DNA from: Stichopus chloronotus
Taxonomy: Eukaryota > Echinodermata > Holothuroidea > Aspidochirotida > Stichopodidae
Direction: 5' to 3'
DNA: 64,000 nucleotides
Assembly: GCA_021234535.1 (NCBI GenBank)
Contig: CM037839.1
Coordinates: 10,169,419 to 10,233,418, forward strand
The first letter of the stretch is position 1. Every line of letters begins with the position of its first letter. The notes under the pieces are model-generated. The model saw nothing but the letters and a program-made list of their open reading frames with translations, had not been told where the DNA came from and ran no database searches. The translations under genes were made by a program, and so were the position numbers. Shown here in pieces: positions 20,001 through 29,289 of this stretch.

Positions 20001-21493
20001 TGGTAGTTTATAGCCCTTTAAAGAGTAGACAGAAATACTTCTGCGTCACATAATAACAAAATATAATAACACAAAATAAGAAAAAAAAGAAGCAAACTTT
20101 AAATGCATTTATGTGTCCAGCAATGTACATCTTGTTCTGGCTATCACATCCCTCTCCCCCTAATGCAATAGCTCAACTGTAGTGAACTTGGGTGATGCAG
20201 AAACAAAAAGGCAACAAATGCTGCTACAAATATCATTCAGAGAGAGTGGAAGAATTTCAGATTTATTGTTTGGAGAAAGAACAAATAGAGTAAAAAAAAA
20301 GAGAATGCGTTAATAGAATGTGAGGACATCTGGGAAGAGGCCATAAGTGACATAGTACAGTCACTTTAGCAAGATGTAATGGTCAAAAGAAAGAACAGTG
20401 CACTGCTAATTAGTTTCTCTGAGAGGAAAATATTGTTTCCTGTGTCAGATTTTATTTTTTTGTTACAGGGCTTGCATTTATCCAAGTAAAAGTAACAGTG
20501 TGGCCTTCAACAAGTCCAGGCAAAAATTTGAGTAGATTGGGCATTCCTTCCATTTGCTACTAGTATGAGCATGTAATAAAGACCATGTAATTGTGTTATG
20601 TGATCCTTCCATGTGTAACTTATCTTTCAAAAAAAAAAAAAACTGTGTTCACTGAGAAACTGACTGAGTTTATCGATTGAAAAAAAAAACGACAGGTTTC
20701 CAAAGTCTAATGTCTTCGCTCCAAAAATAATGTTTATCAACAAGCCCTCTTCATCCACAAGCTATGGCTTTTGCTCCATAAGTCTTGTTTCTGAAGTAAA
20801 CCCTGTTTCTGCTCTAGGAAAAGTATTCCAAAAACCCTTTTTTTTTCAATTGATAAACAAGGTATATTTTTGCCATGCTTTTCAAAGCTTCTATTTTTGC
20901 CCAAAAGGTAAATTGTTTTAAAGAAACTCTGCTTTTCAGTCAGAAATTTTATGATTTTATTACCCAGACTTGCCATATGCTCTAGCCAAATATGACAAAG
21001 TTATACACTCAACTACCACTGTGCTGACATCAACATGTTGCTGTTGTGTGCAAAAGGGTGTAAACAGGTTGTAGAGGGAGCGCCTACACACAAAAGCACA
21101 AACATGACCTAAAAGTGCAAATTCCTCAGAAATAGGATTTCAAAAAAGGAAGCTGGTCAAATGCAATTTTTGCAAAGAGAGCTATTGGTGAAATATCAGA
21201 TACTGTAAATGTCTTGCAAAAGGATACTTAAACTTTCCACAAGTTGGCTAACAAACAGCACATATATGTTTCAATAGTATGGGAGCTAGGAGAGATGTTT
21301 GATGTTAGATGTGGATTGATCATGGTCATTAACATGGGTAATACAAGTACTTCAAAAGAGGTTGGTTGGCCTCATCACGGCTGCTTTATTCCAGGTTACC
21401 CACACACGCACCAACTCCACCCCAATCTGCTGTAGCAATCCTTACCTCGATATGGCTTCAACTGGTCCTCTGTTAGAGTGTTACATTCTTCAC
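1929..21493 (-). CDS. Partial gene: gp130-like class I cytokine receptor (Ig + cytokine-receptor homology region + FN3)
   Basis: Eleven minus-strand exons can be chained. Their splice phases agree throughout, except that one junction needs a weaker donor (see exon 7). Order of the product: linker, Ig domain (C...W...DSGNYTC), D1 (C...FNISW...CRKCTF), D2 (LPPRNVQL...FSEFACTRL), then an FN3 domain (VDFKWK...EANGIITSYRM...YEAILYAANSVGESDP). This order is that of gp130/IL6ST and LIFR-type receptors, which bind four-helix cytokines at the cell surface and signal through JAK/STAT. Intron phases are 1 between domains, 2 inside D1 and 0 inside D2, which I recall as the vertebrate class I receptor pattern. 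Ten N-X-S/T sequons support an ectodomain. WSXWS is replaced by FSEFA; the growth hormone receptor likewise deviates (YGEFS). Missing: signal peptide exon, remaining FN3 modules, membrane segment, box1/box2 tail. Domain types are near certain; the gp130-like subfamily is inference. An Ig/FN3 adhesion protein is the alternative. Confidence 0.75.
2037..3229. other. Intron between receptor exons 10 and 11, left part
   Basis: AT-rich with a T-run near 2329-2345 and an A-run near 2402-2414 that could pair as a loose foldback. No coding signal seen. Confidence 0.4.
3230..4075 (+). repeat. 145-bp monomer array with DR1 elements and 3' hairpin module
   Basis: Monomers repeat with striking regularity. 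The element TGACCTTTGACCT or a close variant starts at 3304, 3451, 3596, 3741 and 3886, a spacing of 147 then 145 bp each time. Two monomer types alternate ('aatagggatcatctactcac...actacca' and 'ggcatcatcttctcatc...ttccaacaacattc'), so the higher-order unit is about 290 bp. The array ends in a CA/CG microsatellite (about 4008-4023) and ATTCCTTGC...GCAAGGAAT, a 9-bp-arm hairpin. It sits in the intron between receptor exons 10 and 11, inverted relative to the gene. Confidence 0.85.
4217..4343 (-). CDS. Receptor exon 10: FN3 strands C to E
   Basis: A 127-nt exon, acceptor TGTATTTACAG in phase 0 and donor GTATGG in phase 1. It reads PLSLKEANGIITSYRMTLQR, then ...FNMSSDKTSYKVK. The 'xPxxxANGxIxxYxxxLxR' pattern is a hallmark of the first FN3 module after the cytokine-binding region in gp130-like receptors and also of many FN3 domains. 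One sequon (NMS). Confidence 0.85.
4344..5073. other. Intron between receptor exons 9 and 10
   Basis: Contains a G-rich purine tract (about 4608-4667, runs of GGGG and GGAGG) and otherwise plain AT-rich intron. No coding signal. Confidence 0.4.
5074..5165 (-). CDS. Receptor exon 9: first half of membrane-proximal FN3 domain
   Basis: A 92-nt exon, acceptor TTCATCCATTCAG in phase 1 and donor GTACAT in phase 0. It reads GPSSYPKGFEVTNSKADEQ and continues to KRTVDFKWK. The proline-rich opening followed by a strand C tryptophan is typical of an FN3 module. It joins directly to PLSLKEANG in exon 10. Confidence 0.7.
5166..6700. other. Intron between receptor exons 8 and 9
   Basis: About 1.5 kb with no recognised gene, only short open frames without domain character. 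Confidence 0.4.
6701..6759 (-). CDS. Receptor exon 8: linker between D2 and the next FN3
   Basis: A 59-nt exon with a good pyrimidine-rich acceptor (TTGTCTTTCTTTCAG) and a GTGAAG donor in phase 1. In frame it reads YGSCSIKKSTNLFIGPASP, then a split glycine into the following exon, producing a plausible inter-domain linker. Read in the alternative phase it gives NMGVAASKKAQTC... and leads to a stop in the next exon. Confidence 0.55.
6814..6959 (-). CDS. Receptor exon 7: C-terminal half of D2 with WSXWS-like FSEFA
   Basis: Acceptor ATTTTTGCAG in phase 0, reading DVSETKMTYILKVHD, then YSRVCVRVGLKVSDT and MPDFSEFACTRLKM. The YxxxVRV strand F followed by FSEFA in the place of WSXWS is the reason for assigning this as the end of D2. 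Two overlapping donors are present: GTAAGTG (end 6818, strong, phase 1) and GTGCAA (end 6814, weak, phase 2). Only the weak one keeps the frame into the next two exons. Confidence 0.7.
8100..8345 (+). repeat. Diverged fragment of the DR1 satellite
   Basis: Two degraded monomers recognisable by 'ttgagataccat', 'aacaatagggatcacctac' and 'aacctttgaccta'. It lacks the hairpin end module. It lies in the long intron between receptor exons 6 and 7. Confidence 0.6.
8711..9045 (+). mobile_element. MITE, copy 1 (335 bp, AAATAGGGCGTTT termini)
   Basis: Begins with AAATAGGGCGTTT and ends with the exact inverse AAACGCCCTATTT, giving perfect 13-bp terminal inverted repeats. The interior ('ccattgttaaaccattcagtctca...', 'gatgagtaac', '...atctatcattctatgtccacaaa') recurs at 42574-42913 (inverted) and about 44990-45326. 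There is no open frame of note, so this is a non-autonomous DNA transposon. The target-site duplication is not clear. Confidence 0.8.
9540..10186 (+). repeat. DR1 satellite array with hairpin end
   Basis: Monomers of the same family, with perfect TGACCTTTGACCT at 9865-9877 and 9985-9997, the recurring 'cttcttgagatatcgtgtttaca', and irregular spacing (135, about 128 and 120 bp) that suggests internal deletions. It closes with a CA microsatellite and a diverged hairpin module (ATTCCTctgccttcggcAAGGAAT). Confidence 0.8.
10404..10442 (-). CDS. Receptor exon 6: 13-residue D2 microexon
   Basis: A 39-nt phase 0-0 exon, acceptor CATTTCCAG and donor GTAAGG, reading DTIEGDITKVQSL. It lies between two phase 0 boundaries within D2, so its inclusion or skipping would keep frame. 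Support is from splice signals and phase continuity; the peptide is too short for homology. Confidence 0.55.
10443..11741. other. Intron between receptor exons 5 and 6
   Basis: No gene or recognised repeat apart from a short (TA)n run near 10924-10935. Confidence 0.4.
11742..11908 (-). CDS. Receptor exon 5: N-terminal half of cytokine-binding domain D2
   Basis: A 167-nt exon, phase 1 acceptor (CCTCATTCCAG) and phase 0 donor (ATG then GTGAGC). It reads LPPRNVQLVAIDTSSINVTF, continuing to DLPEEWDRREL and an FSYNQSMIYYDT stretch. The PPxNVQL opening followed by a (V/I)xVTF..P.W strand C is the signature start of D2 in gp130-type receptors. Sequons: NVT, NQS. Its acceptor sits inside a 74-bp tandem repeat, and the exon contains a perfect AGGTCAAAGGTCA on the plus strand (11836-11848). 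Confidence 0.8.
11896..12265 (-). repeat. 74-bp tandem repeat carrying duplicated 3' splice sites
   Basis: Five copies begin at 11896, 11970, 12044, 12118 and 12192, exactly 74 bp apart and highly similar (marker 'gggagc(g/a)ttttcactggaatg'). The copy nearest the gene contains the real acceptor and first bases of receptor exon 5. Copies 2 to 4 carry the same minus-strand CATTCCAG/TGAAAA acceptor; copy 5 has CCGG in place, destroying the AG. On the minus strand each unit also brings a T-rich tract, so each looks like a complete 3' splice site. Confidence 0.9.
12266..13083. other. Intron between receptor exons 4 and 5
   Basis: No gene or repeat recognised beyond the 74-bp array that ends at its left side. 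Confidence 0.4.
13084..13241 (-). CDS. Receptor exon 4: C-terminal half of cytokine-binding domain D1
   Basis: A 158-nt exon with acceptor CCTCTTTTCAG (phase 2) and a strong GTAAGT donor (phase 1). It reads CRKCTFTNTSKSHLFEFEV, then THTQGHYGNITATNCLSDP-like strands F and G and a linker to D2. The CxxCTFTN...YEFxV-type progression matches the second half of a cytokine-receptor D1. Sequons: NTS, NIT. It joins the next exon through a phase 1 leucine codon, giving ...ADRNCL-L-KTLPPRNV. Confidence 0.75.
13242..14762. other. Intron between receptor exons 3 and 4
   Basis: AT-rich. A missing small D1 exon could hide here if the weak exon 3 donors are wrong, but none was recognised. Confidence 0.35.
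14763..14901 (-). CDS. Receptor exon 3: N-terminal half of cytokine-binding domain D1
   Basis: Acceptor TTGCTTATACACAG in phase 1; the split codon with the Ig exon gives Glu, and the reading is EPLGNIPTATC...FNISWHGD...LYRMVLQY. The C-x(n)-aromatic-x-S-W pattern is that of D1 in class I cytokine receptors, but the cysteine normally two residues before the Trp is Ile, so the first D1 disulfide is probably absent. Sequons: NIS, NHS. The next exon requires a phase 2 donor. Two weak ones exist, after YSQDSSQ (end 14763, used here) or after VLQ (end 14784). The right end is secure, the left end is not. Confidence 0.65.
15820..16560 (+). repeat. Diverged relative of the DR1 satellite with decayed end module
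   Basis: Contains 'tttgacctctgacctttgatctctgacct', 'accaatagggcacaccttctcaatatgg', a CA-rich stretch near 16480-16510 and 'gcttcctttgctgatgcaaggg', a decayed form of the hairpin end. The monomer period can no longer be followed. Confidence 0.55.
16745..17500 (+). pseudogene. Gypsy-type LTR retrotransposon integrase relic
   Basis: In one frame near 16763-16815 the sequence reads KIHKGHQGMEIWKRKARE, the His half of the integrase H2C2 zinc finger. In the frame from 16860 it reads MVSKCSECLEHRNAN (the CxxC half), IPDRAWQTVRKDF and YILVIDSYSKLIEITQL, the start of the integrase catalytic core (DxxSKxxE region). A later frame (about 17353-17480) gives NIQKVCYDRKSV, then a GELVRVRKK stretch, the integrase C-terminal region. 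Stops and frameshifts break it, and the rest of the catalytic core is degraded. No LTRs were seen. It is inserted in the intron between receptor exons 2 and 3, opposite to the gene. Confidence 0.7.
18124..18560. repeat. Degenerate ~33-bp minisatellite next to the Ig exon
   Basis: About a dozen imperfect units built on 'ggtcttgtagacttgtatcaagtac', spaced roughly 30-38 bp. An apparent plus-strand reading frame through it (LVDLYQVHWLVDVYQV style) is just the translated repeat. The array ends about 25 bp from the receptor exon 2 donor. Confidence 0.75.
18586..18807 (-). CDS. Receptor exon 2: immunoglobulin-like domain
   Basis: A 222-nt phase 1-1 exon flanked by a CCATCCCGCAG acceptor and a perfect GTGAGT donor. 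It encodes one complete Ig domain of about 74 residues: strand B cysteine in INLVCD, core tryptophan in EEIIWLKDG, and the DSGNYTC strand F motif with the second cysteine. There are two N-glycosylation sequons (NFS, NYT). A single symmetrical 1-1 exon is the usual way an Ig domain is encoded. An N-terminal Ig domain ahead of the cytokine-binding modules is the gp130/IL-6 receptor arrangement. The donor lies about 25 bp from the end of a minisatellite in the adjacent intron. Confidence 0.85.
18808..21445. other. Intron between receptor exons 1 and 2
   Basis: 2.6 kb with short homopolymer runs (T near 19112-19121, A near 20629-20642). No gene recognised. Confidence 0.4.
21446..21493 (-). CDS. 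Receptor exon 1 (of those visible): short N-terminal linker
   Basis: A 48-nt phase 1 to phase 1 exon with acceptor TGCACAG and donor GTAAGG. It reads EECNTLTEDQLKPYR, with split glycine/glutamate codons at its ends. The phase fits the Ig exon downstream exactly and the one Cys could lie in the mature N-terminus. It is short, so support comes from splice signals and phase only. The preceding exon, expected to carry the start codon and signal peptide and to end in phase 1, was not identified. Confidence 0.5.
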
Positions 21494-24400
21494 CTGTGCA
21501 TTAAGCAGAACAAATTAAATACAGCTTTAAAATATTGATTATACTGACATTATAAGCAAACACAGTAGTAGCAATGCACATGGTCATGCCCTTTATTCAT
21601 ATACTTTGACCTAACAGTGCAGTTTTCAGGATGTGCTACATTTAATATAAGTTTTAATAGGAAGTTTTGAGTTTGAATTTGAAATTTATTTGTTTTATCA
21701 TGAGAATATGTACAAATGTGTAAGGAAGTCCCCAAAAAGACACAAGAGGCTGAACAATATGGAGGACTCCCCTGAAAAAGAAAAGAAAACGGAAGAGAAA
21801 ATGTATAGAAATATTTACAGACTTTTATGTTAATTAGCTTACTTATAAAATGGAGTTAGTACCCTGGAACAGCTCTTAGATAGTAGATTTTATTATATCT
21901 GAAAATATATGATATATAATAAATAAAAATAATTAATACGTTTCAATAATATCTTTTTAAATAGTCAGTCTTCTTCTGAATGAATGGCTAACTATAATAA
22001 TATACATGGCACACATTGGCTTTTCTTGTTGGCAGCTGTTTGGTCAATAAATAAAAAGTTGAAAGAAAATCCAAACAGACAAAACATGAAACTATGAAAA
22101 AGGAGCATGAATGTAGTGCATTAAAGACACAATAGAAGGATGAAGGATCAGCAGTGCAACATGAGACAGAAAATTAAAAGAAACATTAAAACTTTGGAAG
22201 AATATGATGACGAAGAAAAACAAAATTAGAAGTAACAGAAAGTACGTAAACAAAAGTGTTACGGTATTGCAATTATTGAGTGATTATAAAAAAGTAAGTG
22301 GATTAGGGAGGCGACAGATGCAAAATTCGTTTGTGCATTTGATCCAAATTTCAACTAAAAGAAGGCTCATAAAATAAAACTCACTTGACAACCAGACCAA
22401 ACTTACATTGTGCTATAGACAAAAACAGGACTATGCCAACAGAATGAGAGAACGACCCCAAAAGTGGAAGTTTTCCCAACTTTAAACAACCATTGTGATG
22501 GAGAAAACTTGAACATGTTGCTACAAAATCCAAAATAACTCCAGCATTTGAAGTCAAGAGAAACAGAGGGATATGTGATAGACATGTATGGGGCACTAAT
22601 ATGTTGGGATCATTCGAAAAATGTACAGACTATGTGATATTACCTACAGTATATTGTAGTGTTATCATCACATAGTCATGGCTGGTCTACAGGTATGGTG
22701 CCATGCACTCGATGACTAGGGCCAAGCTATAGGGTAGTAAACTGTATATAGCAAAATACAGATGAGTGGCACATGGCTACAGTGCCTGAATCTCAAACTA
22801 TCAGTTATAACATGCATAGCAACAAGGACAAATGGATATTACTCTCTGTAATATTGTTATTACAAACTGAGTTAGGTAGAAAATTATCAATCAAACATGA
22901 AGTGGACCTTGTGCAGTACGGTAGGTATGCTGCGAGGTCATGTAGCAAGATTTCGATGTCGATGTTCTGTGTTCTTGCTTACTTGTCTGATTGAGGCGAA
23001 TATACTGTACAAGTTAAAAACCTGCACTGAAATTACTAGCAAATAAATGGGACTCAACTTTATTACGTTAAAATTTACAATATCTCAAAGCAACGTACAA
23101 GTAATGGATGAGATGGGTGGGAGATGGAGTTGGGTCAACTAATTATTACAGATGTAGCAAGCAATCAGATTCCCCAAAACTGTCTGGTTTGGGAATTAGC
23201 TAGCGACATTCTCACATGCATTACTCTATTGACGATGGTCAAGCATCTGGCAATTTTGTGTGTGTGTATCTAGTCACCGCTCTTCTGTAATTGAAAGCCT
23301 TTTGGTCTTGCAGTGAAATTTGTATCACGCGACTGCATCTGTGTACAGTAGGTTATATGAGATGAGGGAGTACGCGGTATGAATTTTGTTATAAATGACT
23401 GCCATACTACTGTACATGCAATTGCTTGCTGAACTGGACTTGAAGTTGATTATCCTTTTACACCTCACAGTTGATTTCTCAAATGTATGATATCTAAAAT
23501 GGAGAACTCTGCAAATACTAGGTTGACTGGTGGTTATGTGACAAAAAGGGGATTACAGGCTAATTTGAGAAGTACAGTAAAACAGTTAAAAGGGCAATTG
23601 ACAAACAGTATTACTTACGACAGTTATCTGTTATTGTGCACACAAATTTCAAAGCAATGCAGAACCATAGGAGCTGTACACCACCCAAAGAGAGCACCTG
23701 CTTCGACCTTGCCATATTCCATCTCCTAAATATGAACTTCAAAAGGACAGAAAGGAAAAAGGTAATTAAATCCTTAGAAGGATGACAGGATGGAAATTGT
23801 ACACAGTAACATTCAAACTGTGGGCGAGAGGAGCATCCTCTGGACGGGTGATGCATGCATGTGTAGGTGTAACATACCAAAGAACATCATAAAACCTTAA
23901 AATACATCAGTCTTTATGCAATAAACCACACAGAGCATTAATTAGTGACAACTAAACAAAAAATTATGAATCGTTTCACAGAAAAGGCCAAAAAAATCAT
24001 CATACAGCAACAGATCTCTAGCTGTATTCTGTGCATTAAAGAAGGAATCAACATATTGATTATAACCTCATCACAGTACAATTAAACAGTGTGGTATATC
24101 TCCAAAGACAGTGTCATTACAAAGTTACACAAAGTGATTGCATGCATAGGCAAAAGGTCAACAAAATTGAAATTTCATGTCCAAACATTTGGCAAGGCTT
24201 TTAATTGCACCATTCAGATAATTTGGGAAAAATGAATAGGTTTAAGATGGTTAATTCTGCCGTATGATTTAAACTTTTTTAACATAAACACAAAAGGTGT
24301 AAAATACGATAATGTGGAGGTCGACAGTTTCGATTCTTTTAACACAGTGCATCCTTTTACCAAATATACTGTAATTCCAGATACCGATCAAGTAGCAACG

Positions 24401-26860
24401 ATTTGAGTGGTCCATTATTGATACACTGGTCAGACCTGTTCTGTTGCATATTCATTATGTAGGTGCTTATGGTAAGAACAGTTAATTTTCAAATATGATT
24501 TCTGTTTTTTATTGTTTTTATGGCAATTACGTTGCTTTTCAAAGTACTGCAGTTGCTGTCACTTTAACTCATTGAAAGATGTCGTCCATCCATGTATTTG
24601 TTTATGGGAGTTCTCTATAGGATTTTATGGAAAAGTAATTTTCACTTGGTTTGCAGGCTACCTCACCAAAACGCAGCCTGGAGAACACTGCTTTGACGTA
24701 CGTGTGCTAAACCGTAAAGGTGTAAGTACAAACAAGAACAATAGGTTACCTCCAGACTTGTCTGCACTGTATCCCTTTATCATTTTCTAGAGACATATAT
24801 ACTTACAGATATGCGAAAGGAGAAGTAAGAAACCAAAATGTAACCATGATTGCGACAATGATTACATTGCAATGTATTTGCAATCATAATCCATTTCTTT
24901 TATTTCAGCTGTGATCTGTACTAATTGTTACCAGAATGGATTACATTAAGATGCTATCCCCCCCAAGTCTGGCCTCTCTTTAAAAGCCAATTAGATACTG
25001 TACATTATGTCTACATTCATGCACTATGGAAGGGAGAAGTTTATCAATGTTAACACTAGCTGGTCTGTGGCAATAGTATCCTACCTAAACCAGTCTTTAG
25101 TATCCTACCTAGACCAGTCTTCCGCCATCGAAAGAAAATTGATCGCTGACATTTTAAGCATGTGAGAGAAGATATTTGTACTCAGCCACAACCACTGCAT
25201 ATTTACAGCATTTATAGCTATTAGTTATTTGCCCAACTATTTCAAATAACAAATATGTTTCTGAACATGAAACTTTTTCAGTGAAAGAGAGAACTGATAC
25301 TGTATGTGTACAATATTTTAACTCTAAAGACAGTCTATGCCTTTTATTTTCAGGAAATGCACTTGCAACAATATTCTTATAACATCTAGCTAACCCTTCT
25401 TATAAACACAATCACATGGCTATCCAGATTTTCTTTGTCAGAGTGTTTATCAATTCCACAGCAATGAAGTCTTTTCGAAACGACAATTTTCAACTTAAAA
25501 ATACAAAACTACATAGGCCTAGTTTGATAGCTGGCAGCTCAGACACCGCAAACTGTGAACACCCAACCAAACTGCATGTCAACAGAGAATTGCATAAAAA
25601 GCAACATTACCACTGCGGATGGATATGAGTACATCATCTGTAATATGAAATGAACAAACTGGGGCGATAGATCCAAACCGAACCAAAATTTAATGAATTC
25701 ATATTCTACACTAGAAACCATACCCCATACATCATAGTGAACAGTATTCTAGGTACTCCATGTAGGATGTTACGACAATGAACCAATGAGAGTGCTTCAT
25801 TTTTGGTTGTCATGAATGACAACATTCCTAGCAACTGTTTCGAAAAGCTTCCCAGAATAGTGTAGAGCTGCATCATACACAGTGGTGTCACTAGCCTAAA
25901 ATACGGTCTGGGACTTGCACTAAAATATCAGTGTGTACTACAGTGGTTATTCATGTGATGTCATTGCATTTCAACTTGACATACTGGTCATCACAGCTTG
26001 CACCCATATACAGTATATCGTCGATACACATGCATGGCACGTTGAAGTTCTTGGTTACAATTGCTGTGCAATTGATGGGTGGTTGTCAAAACAAAGAGAT
26101 GTGTAGCGTGGGGATGTTGGTGAATAAAGTCTATAAAGTATCGTTTTGGAACTATATATCGATGGTATTTATACTGGTATGAGCAAAAATCAATTTTTGA
26201 TCTTACAGGAAACTTAGATGGAGTGCGATGCCAGATAATCGATAAGTGCAAAATTGTCAAAGGCATTTACAGTTTAATAGGGGTCCTGCGCTCTGCTGTA
26301 CTTTACTAACATTTCCCACATTTTAAATCTATAAAGTTTAAAAATTAAGCTACAGTATGCAGTGCTTTGCTGGTACACTGGTGCCCTGTAGTTACTGTAT
26401 TCCTTGGTATTAACATCTTTGGGCCATGCTTAGTCTCTTTAATGGAAATTTTGGTCTCATGACTGTGGTTAATTTGATGTTGTAAGGGAAATTTTGACTG
26501 AATCTAGTAAATCTTGATACTCAGGATTAATTGTTGACCTATTTTGCTCAACTATCCTAATTAATTTTCATGGAATTTTGCTAGTCACTTTAATAATGGG
26601 TATAAATTCAATCAAGCAGGCTTAAATTTGTTACTCTGTCCTCAGTTTAAGACCCAAGCAAACTCAAACATGAGAGACAACTAACTTACCACAACCCCCC
26701 AAAAAAACATAAATCACCCAACAGGTGAGTTTGGACTCTTAAAGTCAAGTCATGAAGCCTGTCTGAACCTGTTAATAGACTCATACAAATGCTGTTACTG
26801 TACTGCATGTGTGCATTACAGTATCACTGAAAAATGGCTATACTACTACATGCTACCTGT
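21494..26860. other. Region upstream of the visible receptor exons, no gene recognised
   Basis: The signal-peptide exon of the receptor should lie to the right of 21493. Minus-strand hydrophobic short frames exist here, but none has a convincing start, signal peptide and phase 1 donor together. Otherwise AT-rich single-copy-looking sequence. Confidence 0.35.
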
Positions 26861-26866
26861 CAAAAT

Positions 26867-26934
26867 GATATTTGCTTTTGGATTAATTAATTGAAAAGCA
26901 AATATCCAATTAGCAAATTTCCAAAAGCAAATTT
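26867..26934. repeat. Three-arm inverted repeat
   Basis: GATATTTGCTTTT pairs perfectly with AAAAGCAAATATC across a 14-base AT-rich loop (26867-26906), and a third arm CCAAAAGCAAATTT follows at 26921-26934 that can compete for pairing with the first. Confidence 0.6.
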
Positions 26935-27169
26935 CATGAACCAGCAGTTTAACTGTTCATATTTACTAATAGTTGTCGATCACTGCATTGAATATTAAGA
27001 GGAATTGCTTGCATTTCATAGGCATTATCATGCATAAAGGTAAGTGGCTGGTCATGCAAGTTCTCTCTGTACAAACTTTGGTCAAGCATATGTAAAGTCT
27101 TTCAAGTTGAAAAGCTGCAAGCAGCTGTAGTCATTGATCTTGGCCACTGATGTAGCCAGGATTATTAAA

Positions 27170-28560
27170 CAGAAGGGGGGGGGGGGGGTCCAGCAGCGGG
27201 GTCCAAAGTGAATGACTGACTAGTCAAAGGAGCTTGCAGACCGAAGGAGACCAAGATTCCAGTGATGTGACAAACTCATTTCATTCAAGAGGACCTTATA
27301 TGGGGCAAAGACTACAGTACTTGACTAAGAGAACAGGCTTCTAACGGTCCGGACGATCGCCGCCAACATCAGTTGGCAAGTGGTGCATAAGACCAACGAA
27401 AAAGGTTTGACAAACTAGTGTACTTGCCAGATTGCAGGACTGGTATGTCACGGGTTCATTTGCAACATAACTACTGTAATTTTACTCAAGAAGATTTTGT
27501 GGGGACTAAAATACATGGTTACTTAAATACAACCTGTACACTATCTACATGGAGTGCCACCATCAACTGGGTGTGTATCATATTTTTTTTTTTGTGAAAA
27601 ATACTTGCCAGATTAATTGCAGGACATGGCACTTTTCACACATCCATTATTTCCAACAATAAATTTTACTGAAGAGGAATTTAAAGGTGGCCAAATTACA
27701 TGATTATACATGCCTTGGTGTGTGCAGGGGGGTTCAGTTTGCCAGAAGTACTGTATCTAGGCACAGTGGCACAATCGGTTGGCACAGAGTGTAAAGGAAA
27801 ATTTTTGGCTTTACAAATTAATGCCCCAGAGGCTGGAAACGGTATTTCCCAGGGTGTTATAACTACACGTACCCACCTTTGAAATACTAATCTCATGTAT
27901 GCGAACTAACAAGAAAGAAAATCAATTTATGAAAAATGGTAATACATATCAGATGAATTGAAAGGCATGGATCCAGAAATGTGAGGGGTGGGGCTGCAAT
28001 TAGAGAAATTTGTGCAGGAGGATTGTAAAAAGACTAAAGTGGAGCACCATCATTAGTTGGTGTGGAGTGTACAAAAAAAAAATATGTATGAAACTACCCC
28101 CTTCTGTAGATCACCAGAGATTGCCCTTACCTGCTGCAAGCTCTGCAAGTAAATTTCTGGAAATTTATGGCACAGTCAGTATTTTCTTTGATGGAAAACT
28201 GTTCTCCCTAATAAAAAGTGTGCTCCATATTACTGGAACTGTTTGCAGTTTCAACTAAAATCTTTAGAACTATTGACATCACACGGCAGCAGTTTGTAGG
28301 ATTTTGAGAGATTTTATGCCCACCCAGTGGAGTAGCTGGACTTTTCTTTTTCACTGTAGGGGGGGGAGGGAGAGGCCTGGAACATGAATGTGGAAGTCAT
28401 GGTGGATCATTTAAATCAAATTTACAGTGTGATATGGAAATATAGTACAGTTGGTCACCCAGTATTAGGACTAGACAGGAGGGAGATGAGTAATGTAAGA
28501 AGGTTACTTAAGTGGAGCGCCACCATCGGTTGGCACGTGGCGTACAGAACATGTTTTGAC
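27170..28560 (+). repeat. Degenerate dispersed repeat cluster with G-runs
   Basis: The motif 'gtgga gcgccaccatcggttggca.gtggcgta' recurs in decayed form near 27345-27395, 27548-27580, 28036-28075 and 28508-28560. A poly-G tract (about 27174-27188) and another near 28360 precede 'gtagccagga'-like and 'gtagctgga'-like words. A 26-bp stretch near 27931-27956 (atgaaaaatggtaatacata...) recurs at about 61709-61735. Confidence 0.5.
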
Positions 28561-28984
28561 AAAAATATCAGCACACCATGTAGCGTGAGCAGGCAGGGCA
28601 TAGACATGGCATTATTGATAGGGCCAGTCTACAGTGTAGGCTATATTAAAGGTGCATATATCTCCCATTGCCATCCTACAGAAAAGAATTTACAAGCTGA
28701 CCTGGCCATGCTTTCAAGCCTTGTACCAGGTACAAGTGTACTAATACAGCAATCATATTGTATTGGGTACTGCATTCTAGTTTTTGTTTTAATTTTTATC
28801 TCATCACCCTTTAGGAGCTAAGATGAGATATTGTAGTCACTTAGCTAGTGGAGCTATATACTGTATTATGCACTAATGGGAGAACGGTTGCCATGGAAAC
28901 GCTTGGGGTGGATGAGTAGCAACGCCCCAGGGATACCCCATGGTAGAGTGACCAAGGGTACAGCCGGGTCCTGTTGGGTGGTAT

Positions 28985-29250
28985 AAATGAAAACATGTCT
29001 GTGCCAATGTGTGTGCGTGTGTGTGTATCCTTGTTTTCGAATGGGATTAAAGACAGAAACAATAGATTTTAGGTCCTCTGTAGAAAATTCAATAGATTTC
29101 TCCGGGTCCTCTCAAGATTAACAATCGACAGTCTATTGTTAAGGTTAGGGATGAGGAAGGAAAAAACAAAAGAAAGCACAATGAGGTCCTCGGAATGAAT
29201 GGAAAACAAAGCGGTGTGTATGCGCTGCGTATGTGTGTGTGCATGTGCAT
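28985..29250 (-). mobile_element. CA-flanked short element, inverted copy
   Basis: The reverse complement matches 41640-41845: shared blocks include 'gaggacctcattgtgctttctttt', 'aaccttaacaatagac.gtc.attgttaatcttgagaggac' and 'acctaaaatctattgtttc'. Both copies have CA/TG microsatellites on each side and an internal palindrome around AACAATAGAC. There is no coding capacity. Non-autonomous mobile element is the simplest reading. Confidence 0.65.
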
Positions 29251-29289
29251 CCGCACCAGTCCAAATTATGGTTTTTACAGAATACCTTA

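Noticed and set aside
28384..28821. 145-codon plus-strand open frame
   Set aside because: It overlaps the degenerate repeat cluster (the 'ggagcgccaccatcgg' motif translates within it) and has no recognisable protein pattern.
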